Assembly (NCBI GenBank): GCA_017849585.1
Contig: JAFIGT010000003.1
Coordinates: forward strand, 186,001 to 250,000
Source: Verrucomicrobium sp.
GTDB taxonomy: Bacteria > Verrucomicrobiota > Verrucomicrobiia > Methylacidiphilales > UBA1321
DNA length: 64,000 bases
Direction: 5' to 3'
The position numbers were made by a program, and so were the translations under genes. The notes under the pieces are model-generated. The model searched no databases. It was not told where the DNA came from and saw only the letters and a list, made by a program, of their open reading frames with translations. Positions 8,127-16,798 of the stretch are shown piece after piece; the stretch's first letter is position 1; every line of letters starts with the position of its first letter.

Positions 8127-9698
8127 TCAGGGGACGTACTCGTAAAGTTTGCAGTCCCGTTCCACGGCGCGGAGGCGGTAGCGGGTGGGGGTGGCGCGGG
8201 TGCTGTCGAGCCATTCGGCCAGAGTGGCGGCGCGGGGGAGGACGATCGCTTCCGGGGCGGCGGGATTCGGTGCGGCGATGGGCGCTTTGTAGTCAAGGAT
8301 CTGGCGGGAGTTCAGGAGCAACCGTTCGGGCATGTAGACTACGATCCAGCGCACGTGCCGTTTTTCCACGATTTCATCCCCGTGCGGCCAGGCGGTGGCG
8401 GTGAAGAACCGGGCGGAATCGACGATGCCGCTGATGCTCATGTGACTGCTCCCGGCCACGATGGGCTGACCGGAGTAGTAGAGCAGGGGGGGGGAGAGCC
8501 ACCATGGGGCGAGGATGCCGCCGGGGCCGTTGATGGATTGGGCCAGACGACGCAGTTGCGCGGTGGGGGGTGTTTCGCGGTTATCGATGCCGTCGATGTC
8601 GCGGTCGAGGCTCCACATGACGCTGAAGATGATCACGCCCAAGACGATTCGGCGCAGCCACTTGATGGTTTCGCGACCGTACCAGCCCGCGATCAAGAGC
8701 AGCAGCAGGAATGAGGTGAAGTAGAGCCAGCGGGTTTGCAGAAAGGCGACCACGAGGAGTGCCACCGACAGGATGACCAGCAACCAGTCGACCGGCTTGC
8801 GTTCGCCGCATTGCAGGTAGCGGACGATGAAGAGTGGCAGCAGCCAGACGGCGGGGGTGAAGTAGAGGGTGGCCGCGTAGGGGGTCATCGCTTTGACCTC
8901 GTTCACGGTCGAAAGCCAGCGTGCGAGATAGGCGTCGAGTTCCGGGGGCGTCCGGTGCAGGTGAATCCCCTCTACGAGGAACGCGAGGGCGAGTGCCGCG
9001 CCTGTGGCGAGCAGGAACGGGAGCTGTTCCCGGCGACGGCTGATGAGGTTGAACGCGACCACGGCGACAAATAGGAGGAGCGGTTCGTAGAGCGAGCTCC
9101 ACATCGCGAGACCCCAACACAGGCCGGCGGCGATCGAAGCGGGGCGGCTCGGTTTCCAGCGATTCCATTCGAGGCAAAGCGCGGCGGCGATCAGGACGAG
9201 GTTGAGGCTTTGGTGATCGGGCCGGGCAAAGGGAGTGGCCCAGATTTGACTCGGGACGGTGGCGAGTCCAAAGAAGAGCAGTGCGCGGGCGCGAAGGGGC
9301 CAATCGCGCGACCACCAGAAGAGGAATCCCACGAGTAGGAGATAAAGGAGCGGCGAGACCAGGGCGCCGGCCCAATCGAGGGCATTGGGGGTGAGCAGCT
9401 TGGCCGGGAAGTAGACGGCGAGAATGAGGAGATCGAAGGGCAGGGTCGTGGTGGGGGCCATGCCCTCGGGATAATTTTCCTGCGGGTGAAAGCGTTGGAT
9501 GAGGCTGTGGCCATCGAGGATGCGTTGTACGCGGGCGAGGCGGGCGTAGGCGTCGGCTTCGACTTGGTAGATGACGGCGTGGGGTTGACCTTGAGCATCG
9601 GTTTCCTGATCGAGCCAGTTGCCGGGATAATAGTCGCGGAGGAAGAGTCCGAGTGCGAGGCTCAGGAGGAGAAAAAAGCAAGGTAGAATGCGGCGCAT
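8127..9698 (-). CDS. STT3/PglB-like polytopic membrane protein (GT-C fold)
   Basis: From the ATG at 9698 the protein has 523 residues with about eleven hydrophobic segments and a soluble C-terminal part from ~residue 400. The first loop carries an acidic site in EADAYARLARVQ (D49), then ENYPEGMAPTT, and later FARPDHQSLN. This order is what one sees in oligosaccharyltransferases of the STT3/AglB/PglB family (first-loop Asp, nyPeG, then an acidic-DHH site). A WWD-like C-terminal motif is not evident (APWWLSPP is the nearest). It may therefore be a lipid-linked-sugar transferase with another acceptor. The 14 residues upstream of this ATG in the longer frame have no match. No obvious ribosome binding site is seen. 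Confidence 0.6.
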   Translation of the reverse strand: MRRILPCFFLLLSLALGLFLRDYYPGNWLDQETDAQGQPHAVIYQVEADAYARLARVQRILDGHSLIQRFHPQENYPEGMAPTTTLPFDLLILAVYFPAKLLTPNALDWAGALVSPLLYLLLVGFLFWWSRDWPLRARALLFFGLATVPSQIWATPFARPDHQSLNLVLIAAALCLEWNRWKPSRPASIAAGLCWGLAMWSSLYEPLLLFVAVVAFNLISRRREQLPFLLATGAALALAFLVEGIHLHRTPPELDAYLARWLSTVNEVKAMTPYAATLYFTPAVWLLPLFIVRYLQCGERKPVDWLLVILSVALLVVAFLQTRWLYFTSFLLLLLIAGWYGRETIKWLRRIVLGVIIFSVMWSLDRDIDGIDNRETPPTAQLRRLAQSINGPGGILAPWWLSPPLLYYSGQPIVAGSSHMSISGIVDSARFFTATAWPHGDEIVEKRHVRWIVVYMPERLLLNSRQILDYKAPIAAPNPAAPEAIVLPRAATLAEWLDSTRATPTRYRLRAVERDCKLYEYVP

Positions 9699-9926
9699 GA
9701 TGGAAGTTGTGACCCTAGGACGTTTCCCGGAATTTGCCAAGGGGGCAGTCGCAAGCGGGCTCGCGGGGGGATGCGAAAAAAAATACGGTCGACAAACGGC
9801 TACAAGAATCGACCGCCTCTGTTGGGTGTCGCAGGGAGTGTCGACTCATTTCAAATCGGAGATTTGAGAGTGCAAAGGGAAAGAGGTCCGGCATGGGACC
9901 CTTTATAGCAGAAGGGGCGTGGGAGC

Positions 9927-9980
9927 GTTTGCGTTAGGTTGGCTACGTTGGCTAGGTGTGCGAGATTTTGCCGCAGGGTG
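9927..9980 (+). repeat. Diverged ~52-bp intergenic repeat, copy 1
   Basis: It starts GTTTGCGTTAGGT and matches 51129-51180 over its whole length with roughly 80% identity and a few single-base gaps; both contain a GGCTA...GGTGTGCGA-type core (GTGTGCGA in both) and end in a GNGTG. Both copies lie in non-coding gaps. Confidence 0.7.
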
Positions 9981-9987
9981 TGGCAAA

Positions 9988-10001
9988 AGTACTAAGTATG
10001 G
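9988..10001 (+). repeat. Heptad array AGTACTA-AGTATGG, two units
   Basis: Two 7-bp units, the first exactly AGTACTA. The same heptad occurs in longer arrays at 13926-13960 and 55662-55689. Confidence 0.5.
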
Positions 10002-10039
10002 CGGTTCGATGAACCGCCGCGACGGGACACAGTCCCGTC
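10000..10039. repeat. Tandem perfect hairpins downstream of DUF1844 gene
   Basis: Two adjacent stems of 8 bp with 3-base loops: GGCGGTTC/GAACCGCC (10000-10018) and GACGGGAC/GTCCCGTC (10021-10039). They lie about 60 bases after the stop of the minus-strand DUF1844 gene and have no T run, so they look like REP-type or 3'-end protecting stems rather than an intrinsic terminator. Confidence 0.65.
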
Positions 10040-10100
10040 CTACAACAAGGCACAGGCATTCCGCTCGCACAATCGCAGCACGAGACAGGCTCTACCAAGC

Positions 10101-10589
10101 TTAACCGTAAGTCTTGGTGAACTTCTTTTTGTTCTCGGGCTCGGCAGGAGCGGGAGTGGATGCTGGGGCGGGAGCCGTTGGGGCTGGTGCCGGAGCGGTC
10201 GGTTGAGCGGCGGCGCGGGGCGGTTCCGGCTGCGGGACGGGTTCGTCCTCGGGCAGATCCTGGGGATAGGCGGGTTGGGAGCGGCGGGGCATCATGCCGA
10301 CGGGGGTGCCGCCGCTGGCTTGTACAAAGGCGAGGCGGACGCGGGAGAGGGCTTCTTCCATGATCTTGGCTTCCTGAGAGTTCAGGTTGCCCTTGGTCTT
10401 TTCCTGGATCATTTCGAGCTGATCGATGAGCATGCGGCCCCCTTCGAGATTGGGCGGCATGGAGTCGCCTTCGGGGGTGGGGTTGCCCAGCACGAACAGG
10501 ATTTGCTGGGCCTGCATGATGATGAATTGGACGAACCGCTGGGTCATTTCGCCAGCCGTGGCGGGATCTTGTTTTTGTATTTCGGCCAT
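10101..10589 (-). CDS. DUF1844 domain protein
   Basis: The 162-aa protein matches DUF1844 in residues 15-95: FVQFIIMQAQQILFVLGNP, then GGRMLIDQLEMIQEKTKGNL and a final LSRVRLAFVQ helix; the family signature IDxLxMLxEKTKGNL is nearly intact. The function of DUF1844 is unknown. The last ~60 residues are low-complexity, rich in Pro, Ala and Glu, ending in a basic KKKFTKTYG, which is a lineage-type extension. No signal peptide. It lies 118 bases downstream of the M16 protease stop on the same strand and might be read through from it. Confidence 0.87.
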   Translation of the reverse strand: MAEIQKQDPATAGEMTQRFVQFIIMQAQQILFVLGNPTPEGDSMPPNLEGGRMLIDQLEMIQEKTKGNLNSQEAKIMEEALSRVRLAFVQASGGTPVGMMPRRSQPAYPQDLPEDEPVPQPEPPRAAAQPTAPAPAPTAPAPASTPAPAEPENKKKFTKTYG

Positions 10590-10707
10590 AAGGATACCTC
10601 TTTTTCTCTCTGAATTTTGACGAAATTAATGGAATTTGAAAACGAAATTTACAGGGGACTGGTTTGCGGGGAGCGACCCTCCTGTCGCCCACTCTGCCGC
10701 GTGCGGA

Positions 10708-13287
10708 CTATTGTGGGCTGACGGTGGCGATGATGCAACCCTGAGTGGTGAAATACTTTTTCGCGATGGCGTTGACCTCGTCGAGGGAGAGGTCGGTGAG
10801 GCGCTGGCGGCGCTTGGTGTTGAAGTCGTAACCGAGGCCGTAGAGTTCGTCGAGCGAGGAGCCGTAGAGGACATGCGAGGCGTTCTGCGCGTCGATCTTT
10901 TCCTGGCTGAGCATCTTTGATTTGGCGCGGTTGAGCTCGGTGGTGGTGAGGCCGAATTCGGCGAGGATGGCGATTTCGCGGCGGAGCGCTTCCTCGATCT
11001 GGGTGCGCTTTTTGGGATCGGTGCCGACGTAGAAGAAGAAGTAGCCGCCGGAGATGGCGAGGAATTGCGAGGCGCCAACGAAGTAGGCGAGGCCGAGTTC
11101 TTCGCGAATCTTGATGAAGAGGCGTGAGCCGAGATCGGACAGGGCTTCCTCGATGAGGCTGAGTGGGAGTAGATCGGGGCTGCGCAGCGGGGCTGAAGGG
11201 TAGGCGATGTGGAGGACGGCTTGCTCCTTCGGGACGAACTTTTCCACGCGGACCGGCTCGGTCAGGGTGTGGAAGGCGGGGGCCGCGTCGGCGGCAGCTG
11301 CTTTGCCGGGAGGGAGACGGTCGAGCGAGGTGGCGGTGACTTTCTGAAGTTCGGCGGGATCGACCGGACCAGCTACGCCAAAGATGAGGTTTTGCGTGAG
11401 GAAGTTGTCGCGGACGTAGCGCTCGATGTCGGCGGTGGTGATTGCTTCGACGGTCTCGGGCGTGCCGAGTGCTGCGGTGGCGTAGGGGTGATTCGGGTAG
11501 AGCGCGGCGCGGACGAGATTGCGGGCCAGCGCCATGGGGTGGTCGTTTTCCGTCTTGATGGCGGCGAGTTGCTTGCGCTTTTCGGTGAGCAATTCGGCTT
11601 CGGAGAAAGCGGGTTCGGTCAGGATTTCGAGGAGGATCTCCGCGCCGCATTTCCAGTCTTGCGCGAGGAGTTCGATGCCGACGAGGGCGCTGTTGTTGCC
11701 AGAGTCCGAGGCGAGCGCGCCACCGAGGGCTTCCACATCGCGGGCGAGTTGCTCCGAGGTGCGGTGCTTGGTGCCCTTGGTGAGCAACTGGGCGGCGAGA
11801 CGGTTGATGCCGGCGAGTTCCTTCGGTTCGCTGAGGAGTCCGCCGTAGCCAAAGGTGGCGCGGAAGGAAACCAGTGGCAGTTCCGTGGTGCGGAGGTGCA
11901 GGCCGCGGATGTGGTTGGTGAGGGAAAGCGGGGCGACTTGCGGGACTAGGGCGGCTGCGGCGGCGCTGGAAGTGGCGACGGCTTTTTCCGTGGGGGGGAC
12001 CACTTCGACGAGGGTTTCCGTGTGGTCGAGGAGGTAGCGGCGGGCGACGCGGGAGACATCGTCGGGGGTGACGCTTTGCAGGCGGTCGAGATAGTGACGG
12101 CTGAAATCGATGTCGCGGTTGATGAGCCAGCCGCGGCCGAGGCTGGCGGCTTTGCCGGACATGGTCTTCATCGAGTGCAGCTGTTGCAGGAGACTCATGC
12201 GGCGGGCGCGGTCGATTTCCTCGAGCGCGGGCGGCTGTTGCTTCACTTGGGCGAGCTGATGGCGGATCTCCGCGAGCAGCGCGTCGCGCTTGTCGGGAGC
12301 GTAGCGGGCTTCGATGCCCCAGAGACCGCTCTGGGCCGGGGCGAAGGCGAACGCTTCGATCTCTTCGGCAAGACCGGATTTTTCCACGCAAACCTGGTTT
12401 AAACGGGCGCTGCGTCCGCTGCCTAGGAATATGGCGAGCACGTCGAGCGCGGGAATGTCGTCGTGGTGCAGGCCGGGAATCGGGTAGGTGAGGGCGAGGC
12501 GGGATTGTTCCGTGGGGAAAGTGAGCGTGGCCGAGCGGGCGGCTTGTTGCACCGGTTCCTCAGGGATGTAGACATCTTCCATGCGGTGGCGGGTGGCCGC
12601 ACCGCAGAGTTTTTCCGCTTCGGCAAAGACTTGATCTGCATCGACGGCTCCGACGACGATGAGGGTGAGATTCTGGATCGAGTAGCGTTGGCGGTAGTAC
12701 GAAACGAGATCCTCGCGGCTGATCTGGTTGTAGAGATCGAGCAGGCCGATGACGGGAAAACGATAGGGATGCGTCGTGTACGCCGTGCGGAAGAGGAGTC
12801 GGCCGAGTTCGCGGTCGGGGTTGTCCTGACCCATGGCGAATTCGCGGCGAATGACTTCCTGTTCCTTGTCGAACTCCTCGGCGGGCAGGGTGGAGTGGAG
12901 CATCGCATCGCTGAGGATTTCCAGCGCGCTGCGCCAGCCCTCGGCGGGAAGGTCGACGTGGTAGACCGTGCGGTCGAAGGAGGTGTAGGCGTTGAGGTGG
13001 CCGCCGAGATCGTGGATCTGCTGCGCCATGGCGGAGTTGCCACGGGTGGGCGTGCCCTTGAACATCATGTGTTCGAGAAAATGGGAGATGCCGCTGCCGA
13101 GAAACTGGTTTTCGTGAATGCTGCCGGTGGCGACCCAGTACTGGATCGAAACGACGGGAGCGGTGAAATCGCTCTGGACGAGGATGTGCAGGCCGTTGGG
13201 GAGCTCATGCGTGCGCACCTTCGAGGCGGGCAGGCAGAGGGCGTTGGGGCCGGTGGAGTGAGTCAGACCTTCGAGCGGAATACCCAC
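10708..13287 (-). CDS. M16 family zinc metallopeptidase (insulinase-like), two M16 halves
   Basis: From the GTG at 13287 the protein has 859 residues. The inverted zinc motif of the family is present as HFLEH (H69, E72, H73) in SGISHFLEHMMFKGT, followed by GGHLNAYTSFDRTVYH. The second half repeats the fold without the zinc motif and holds the R/Y segment (SDLGSRLFIKIREELGLAYFVGA) that closes the active chamber in two-domain M16 enzymes. No signal peptide is visible, so it is cytoplasmic or exported by other means. The frame is open for 83 more residues upstream, but those are Arg/Gln-rich and lie over the neighbouring gene in another phase. The GTG is only five bases after that gene's stop, which suggests one transcript. 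Confidence 0.88.
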   Translation of the reverse strand: MGIPLEGLTHSTGPNALCLPASKVRTHELPNGLHILVQSDFTAPVVSIQYWVATGSIHENQFLGSGISHFLEHMMFKGTPTRGNSAMAQQIHDLGGHLNAYTSFDRTVYHVDLPAEGWRSALEILSDAMLHSTLPAEEFDKEQEVIRREFAMGQDNPDRELGRLLFRTAYTTHPYRFPVIGLLDLYNQISREDLVSYYRQRYSIQNLTLIVVGAVDADQVFAEAEKLCGAATRHRMEDVYIPEEPVQQAARSATLTFPTEQSRLALTYPIPGLHHDDIPALDVLAIFLGSGRSARLNQVCVEKSGLAEEIEAFAFAPAQSGLWGIEARYAPDKRDALLAEIRHQLAQVKQQPPALEEIDRARRMSLLQQLHSMKTMSGKAASLGRGWLINRDIDFSRHYLDRLQSVTPDDVSRVARRYLLDHTETLVEVVPPTEKAVATSSAAAAALVPQVAPLSLTNHIRGLHLRTTELPLVSFRATFGYGGLLSEPKELAGINRLAAQLLTKGTKHRTSEQLARDVEALGGALASDSGNNSALVGIELLAQDWKCGAEILLEILTEPAFSEAELLTEKRKQLAAIKTENDHPMALARNLVRAALYPNHPYATAALGTPETVEAITTADIERYVRDNFLTQNLIFGVAGPVDPAELQKVTATSLDRLPPGKAAAADAAPAFHTLTEPVRVEKFVPKEQAVLHIAYPSAPLRSPDLLPLSLIEEALSDLGSRLFIKIREELGLAYFVGASQFLAISGGYFFFYVGTDPKKRTQIEEALRREIAILAEFGLTTTELNRAKSKMLSQEKIDAQNASHVLYGSSLDELYGLGYDFNTKRRQRLTDLSLDEVNAIAKKYFTTQGCIIATVSPQ

Positions 13288-13292
13288 AAGAT

Positions 13293-13766
13293 TTAGAGGG
13301 TCGAACCGGTGGAGGTGGTTTTGCCGCTGGGACGCTTTTTGGCCGGGGTGCGGCGGCGGCCCTTGGTCGCGGGAGCGTTCTCCCGGCGTGGCTCGAAAGG
13401 TTTGACGAAGGCTTCGTCGAAATTGAAGCCGTTCTTGAAGTCGCTGGGGGAATCGGCATCGGTCTTGCCGAGGACGCCGCTGTTGACGAGATTGAAAACG
13501 ATCTTGCCGAAATCTTCGCAGGTGTTCACGCCCCACATGTTGAGCACCATCTTGCTCATCGGGCCGTATTCCTTCAACGCGTAGTCGCGCAGGCCGTGGA
13601 GAAGTTCCTGACCGCTGACGTGGCGGTTGCCCTGCTGGCCGTGGCGCTTGAGGGATTTGAGGGTGAAGTCGAGTCCTTCGCGGACAAATGAGTACACTTC
13701 GGAGTCGTAGCTAGAGTCTTTCTGGCAGATTTCCGTGACTACATCCGCAAAGTTCAACTTCGACAT
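13293..13766 (-). CDS. Minf_1886 family protein (Verrucomicrobia/Planctomycetes-restricted)
   Basis: The 157-aa protein matches the Minf_1886 family over residues 1-110: NFADVVTEICQKD, YDSEVYSFVREGLDFT, VSGQELLHGLRDYALKEYGP and WGVNTCEDFGKIVFNLV. The family is confined to the Verrucomicrobia-Planctomycetes group and has no known function, which makes it a useful taxonomic marker here. The tail after residue 125 is rich in Arg, Lys, Pro and Thr and probably disordered or nucleic-acid-binding (inference). It is flanked within a few bases by a 46-aa membrane protein upstream and the M16 protease downstream, so the three look co-transcribed. Confidence 0.9.
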   Translation of the reverse strand: MSKLNFADVVTEICQKDSSYDSEVYSFVREGLDFTLKSLKRHGQQGNRHVSGQELLHGLRDYALKEYGPMSKMVLNMWGVNTCEDFGKIVFNLVNSGVLGKTDADSPSDFKNGFNFDEAFVKPFEPRRENAPATKGRRRTPAKKRPSGKTTSTGSTL

Positions 13767-13768
13767 AC

Positions 13769-13909
13769 TTATTGAATCGTAATTTCCGGTGGTTTTTTAA
13801 AGCACTTTGTGCGCGTCATACGCACCGAATGAACGATGCCACCAAGCACGAGAAGCGCAAGCAGAAATACGAGAACGAGTTGCTCTTTGCGTGTCAGGAA
13901 TCGGAACAT
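13769..13909 (-). CDS. Small single-pass membrane protein, 46 aa
   Basis: An ATG at 13909 opens a 46-codon frame ending TAA at 13769, two bases before the ATG of the Minf_1886 gene. It codes MFRFLTRKEQ, then a strongly hydrophobic LVLVFLLALLVLGGIV helix, then a basic tail ending PPEITIQ. That is a textbook N-in single-span protein, and the near-contact with the next start suggests translational coupling. The N-terminal T-R-K-E-Q followed by the Leu/Val helix resembles the start of ComEA-type proteins in this phylum, but no helix-hairpin-helix follows. The frame is below common gene-finder length limits. No clear ribosome binding site is seen. Confidence 0.62.
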   Translation of the reverse strand: MFRFLTRKEQLVLVFLLALLVLGGIVHSVRMTRTKCFKKPPEITIQ

Positions 13910-13925
13910 GTCAAGTATAAGAGGA

Positions 13926-13960
13926 AGTACTAAGTACTATGTACGAGGTTCTAAGTAGGG
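13926..13960 (+). repeat. Heptad tandem array, five units
   Basis: The bases divide exactly into 7-mers: AGTACTA, AGTACTA, TGTACGA, GGTTCTA, AGTAGGG. Units 1-2 are identical and the others differ at one to three positions. Units GGTTCTA and AGTACGA-like also occur in the array at 55662-55689. Confidence 0.75.
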
Positions 13961-14018
13961 GAGGTGATTTGCGTAGGTCGCGCGTTTGCGTGGGGAGTGC
14001 CTCTACTTAGCTCGCCAG

Positions 14019-14047
14019 CTGATTTCTCGACAAGCTCGAAATGACGG
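14019..14047 (+). repeat. 29-bp dispersed repeat, copy 1
   Basis: Identical base for base to 54794-54822. The core ATTTCTCGA-caagc-TCGAAAT is an imperfect palindrome, as in REP-type intergenic repeats. Confidence 0.85.
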
Positions 14048-14150
14048 TGGGTGGAGCGAGGGAATGGGGAGGGCGAGGAAGATTCATCGGCATTCATTCG
14101 AGCTGAAAAAATCTATTTGGCCCGCACTCGGAGTAAACGTTGCGTTGTAC

Positions 14151-14188
14151 AAAAGACTCGGAGGCCCCAGGAGACCTCCGAGTCTTTT
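14151..14188 (-). terminator. leuS intrinsic terminator
   Basis: A perfect 14-bp inverted repeat, AAAAGACTCGGAGG (14151-14164) and CCTCCGAGTCTTTT (14175-14188), with a 10-base loop. Read on the minus strand it lies 32 bases after the leuS stop and ends in a T run; it would also stop plus-strand transcripts. Confidence 0.88.
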
Positions 14189-14219
14189 ACCTCGAACCTA
14201 GAACTTCAGTTTTGTCGTC

Positions 14220-16724
14220 TTACTTCACGACAAAATTGACGAGCTTCTTCGGGACGACGATGGTTTTCACAATCGTTTTGTCCTTGAGCCATTCCTGCAC
14301 GGTGTCGATGCCTTTGGCAGCGGTTTCGATGTCGGCATTGGTGGCTTTCACGTCGATGACGAGACGTCCGCGGACCTTGCCATTGACCTGGACGACCATT
14401 TCGACGGTGTCCTGCTGGAGATATTTGTCGTCGAACTTCGGCCACGGTTCGGCCGAGAGCGAAGTCGTGTGACCGAGCTGCGACCAGAGTTCTTCCGCCA
14501 TATGTGGCGCGAACGGAGCGAGCAACAGCACGAGCGTGTCGAGCACGGTGCGCGAGCGGGTTTCTTCTTTGGTCAGATCGTTGACGAGGATCATGAGCTG
14601 CGAGATCGCGGTGTTGAACTGCAGACCTTCGATGTCGCTGCCGACTTTCTTGATCGTGGCGTGGAGCGAGCGGAGAATCGCTTCGCTCGGCGCGGCGTCG
14701 GTGACGCGCGAGCTGAAGACCCAGTCGCCGGCTTGGTTCTCTTCCATCATCAAACGCCAGACGCGGCCGAGGAAACGGTAGACGCCTTCGACGCCCTTCG
14801 TCGACCACGGCTTGACCTGTTCCAGCGGGCCCATGAACATTTCGAACAGGCGCAATGAGTCAGCGCCGTACTCGGCGATCACATCGTCGGGATTGATCAC
14901 GTTGCCGATCGACTTGGACATTTTCTGGTTGTCTTCGCCGAGGATGAGGCCCTGATTGACGAGCTTGTGGAACGGTTCGGAGGTGGAGACCACGCCGATG
15001 TCGAACAAGACCTTGTGCCAGAAGCGCGCGTAGAGCAGGTGCAAGACCGCGTGCTCCGCGCCGCCGACGTAGAGGTCGACGCCGTGGTCGCCCATCCAAT
15101 ATTTTTCCACGTCCTTGCCAATCGGCGCGGTCGTGTTTTTCGGATCGCAATAGCGGAGGTAGTACCAGCACGAACCGGCCCATTGCGGCATCGTGTTCGT
15201 CTCGCGCAGGGAGCCGTCCGGCATCTCGAGCCACGACTTGGCTTTCGTCAGCGGCGCGGCACCGTCGGCGCTCGGCTTGAAGTCGTCCATCTCGGGCAGG
15301 AGGACAGGCAGATCGTTTTCGCTGACCGGCTGATGGTTGCCGTCCTTCCACGTGATCGGGAAGGGTTCGCCCCAATAACGCTGACGCGAGAAGAGCCAGT
15401 CGCGGAGTTTGTACTGGATTTTCGCGGAGCCGCGCTGGTTTTCGACCAACCACTGCGTCATCTTTTTCTTCGCCTCGGCGGTGGGGAGTCCATCGAGGAA
15501 ACCAGAATTCACGGCGGTGCCTTCATCGTGGAAACAGCCGTCGAACTTCGCGTTCGCGGGCGCTTTCACCACTTCGATGATGGGGAGATCGAAGGTCTTG
15601 GCGAATTCGTGATCGCGGTCGTCGTGTGCGGGCACGGCCATGATCGCGCCGGTGCCGTAGCTCATGAGCACGTAGTCCGCCGCCCAGATCGGAATCTGTG
15701 CGCCGTTGACCGGGTTGATTGCGAAGCCACCAGTGAAAACGCCGGTCTTGTTCTTCGCGAGGTCGGTGCGTTCGAGATCGCTCTTGGCTTGGACGCTGCG
15801 GCGATACTCGGCGACTTTTTCTTTTTGCGCGGGCGTGACAATCGTGTCGATCAGCGGATGCTCGGGCGCGAGCACCATGTAGGTCGCGCCGAAAAGGGTG
15901 TCCGGTCGCGTGGTGAAGACGGTCAGCTTTTCCGGGGAACCGGCGATGTCGAACGTGACTTCCGCGCCTTCACTCTTGCCGATCCAGTTGCGCTGCATTT
16001 CCTTCAGCGAGTCGGTCCATTCCAGACCGTCGAGATCGGACAGGAGACGTTCCGCGTAGGCGGTGATCTTCAGCATCCACTGGCGCAGCGGACGGCGTTC
16101 CACGGGATGATTGCCCCGGTCCGAGCGCGGACCTTCGGGAGTCTGCAGGACTTCTTCATTGGCCAGCACGGTGCCGAGATTCGGGCAGAACCAGACGGGA
16201 GCTTCCGCGACGTAGGCGAGGCCCTTCTTGTAGAGCTGGAGGAAAATCCACTGCGTCCAACGGTAGTACTCGGGATCGGTTGTGTTGACTTCGCGGGACC
16301 AGTCGTAGGAAAAGCCGAGGGCTTTGATCTGGCGGGTAAAGTTGGCGATGTTCTTCGCGGTCGTGAGGCTCGGGTGCGTGCCGGTCTGGATCGCGTATTG
16401 TTCGGCGGGCAGGCCGAAGGCGTCCCAACCCATCGGGTGGAGGACGTTGAAACCCTTCATGCGCTTGTAGCGCGAAACGATGTCGGTGGCGGTGTAGCCT
16501 TCCGGGTGGCCGACGTGAAGACCCGCGCCGGACGGGTAGGGGAACATGTCGAGGGCGTAGAACTTCGGCTTCTCCGCGCCGGGTTCGCCGGGATTCGCCG
16601 CGCGGAAGGTCGCGTGGGCGTCCCAGTATTGCTGCCACTTCGGTTCAAACTGCGAGAAAGGAAACTGTTTACGTACTTGCACCGGGTAGGGATAACAAGA
16701 AATTGTCTCATTGCCAATTTCCAA
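14220..16724 (-). CDS. leuS: Leucyl-tRNA synthetase
   Basis: LeuRS charges tRNA-Leu in the cytoplasm. The 834-aa frame shows the class I signatures: HVGH at 70-73 in [20 protein letters not shown] and KMSKS near 600 in [16 protein letters not shown], plus the CP1 editing domain ([20 protein letters not shown]). The C-terminal part ends [13 protein letters not shown]... and a short lysine-valine tail as in bacterial LeuRS. The start is uncertain: the ATG at 16724 adds about 14 residues before a GTG at 16682 and the conserved [14 protein letters not shown]. Divergent from rdgB with 74 bases between. A strong terminator follows at 14151-14188. Confidence 0.95.
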   Translation of the reverse strand: MEIGNETISCYPYPVQVRKQFPFSQFEPKWQQYWDAHATFRAANPGEPGAEKPKFYALDMFPYPSGAGLHVGHPEGYTATDIVSRYKRMKGFNVLHPMGWDAFGLPAEQYAIQTGTHPSLTTAKNIANFTRQIKALGFSYDWSREVNTTDPEYYRWTQWIFLQLYKKGLAYVAEAPVWFCPNLGTVLANEEVLQTPEGPRSDRGNHPVERRPLRQWMLKITAYAERLLSDLDGLEWTDSLKEMQRNWIGKSEGAEVTFDIAGSPEKLTVFTTRPDTLFGATYMVLAPEHPLIDTIVTPAQKEKVAEYRRSVQAKSDLERTDLAKNKTGVFTGGFAINPVNGAQIPIWAADYVLMSYGTGAIMAVPAHDDRDHEFAKTFDLPIIEVVKAPANAKFDGCFHDEGTAVNSGFLDGLPTAEAKKKMTQWLVENQRGSAKIQYKLRDWLFSRQRYWGEPFPITWKDGNHQPVSENDLPVLLPEMDDFKPSADGAAPLTKAKSWLEMPDGSLRETNTMPQWAGSCWYYLRYCDPKNTTAPIGKDVEKYWMGDHGVDLYVGGAEHAVLHLLYARFWHKVLFDIGVVSTSEPFHKLVNQGLILGEDNQKMSKSIGNVINPDDVIAEYGADSLRLFEMFMGPLEQVKPWSTKGVEGVYRFLGRVWRLMMEENQAGDWVFSSRVTDAAPSEAILRSLHATIKKVGSDIEGLQFNTAISQLMILVNDLTKEETRSRTVLDTLVLLLAPFAPHMAEELWSQLGHTTSLSAEPWPKFDDKYLQQDTVEMVVQVNGKVRGRLVIDVKATNADIETAAKGIDTVQEWLKDKTIVKTIVVPKKLVNFVVK

Positions 16725-16798
16725 TTGCCAAGAGGAGAAGGTGGCGTTGGCGTCTTTCTCTTGATTTTACCCTCGGGGAGTGGGGATAATCCCTTCCT

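Larger units (their letters stand above)
9699..10100. other. 402-bp intergenic region rich in repeats
   Basis: Between the start of the STT3-like gene and the end of the DUF1844 gene I see no credible coding frame. The region must hold the STT3-like gene promoter. It holds a ~54-bp element that recurs near 51.1 kb (9927-9980), a two-unit AGTACTA heptad (9988-10001) and two perfect tandem hairpins (10000-10039). Confidence 0.7.
13910..14219. other. 310-bp intergenic region with repeats and leuS terminator
   Basis: No credible coding frame. It holds a five-unit heptad array (13926-13960), one copy of a 29-bp repeat (14019-14047) and the strong terminator at 14151-14188. The promoter of the 13909 gene must lie at the left end of this region. 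Confidence 0.7.

Noticed and set aside
10649-12391. 580-aa Arg/Pro-rich frame in the M16 gene
   Set aside because: Same-strand shadow in another phase of the M16 protease; Arg/Pro/His-rich as expected of such shadows.
13288-13536. 83-residue N-terminal extension of the M16 protein
   Set aside because: It overlaps the Minf_1886 gene in a different phase and is Arg/Gln-rich; the GTG at 13287 is the better start.
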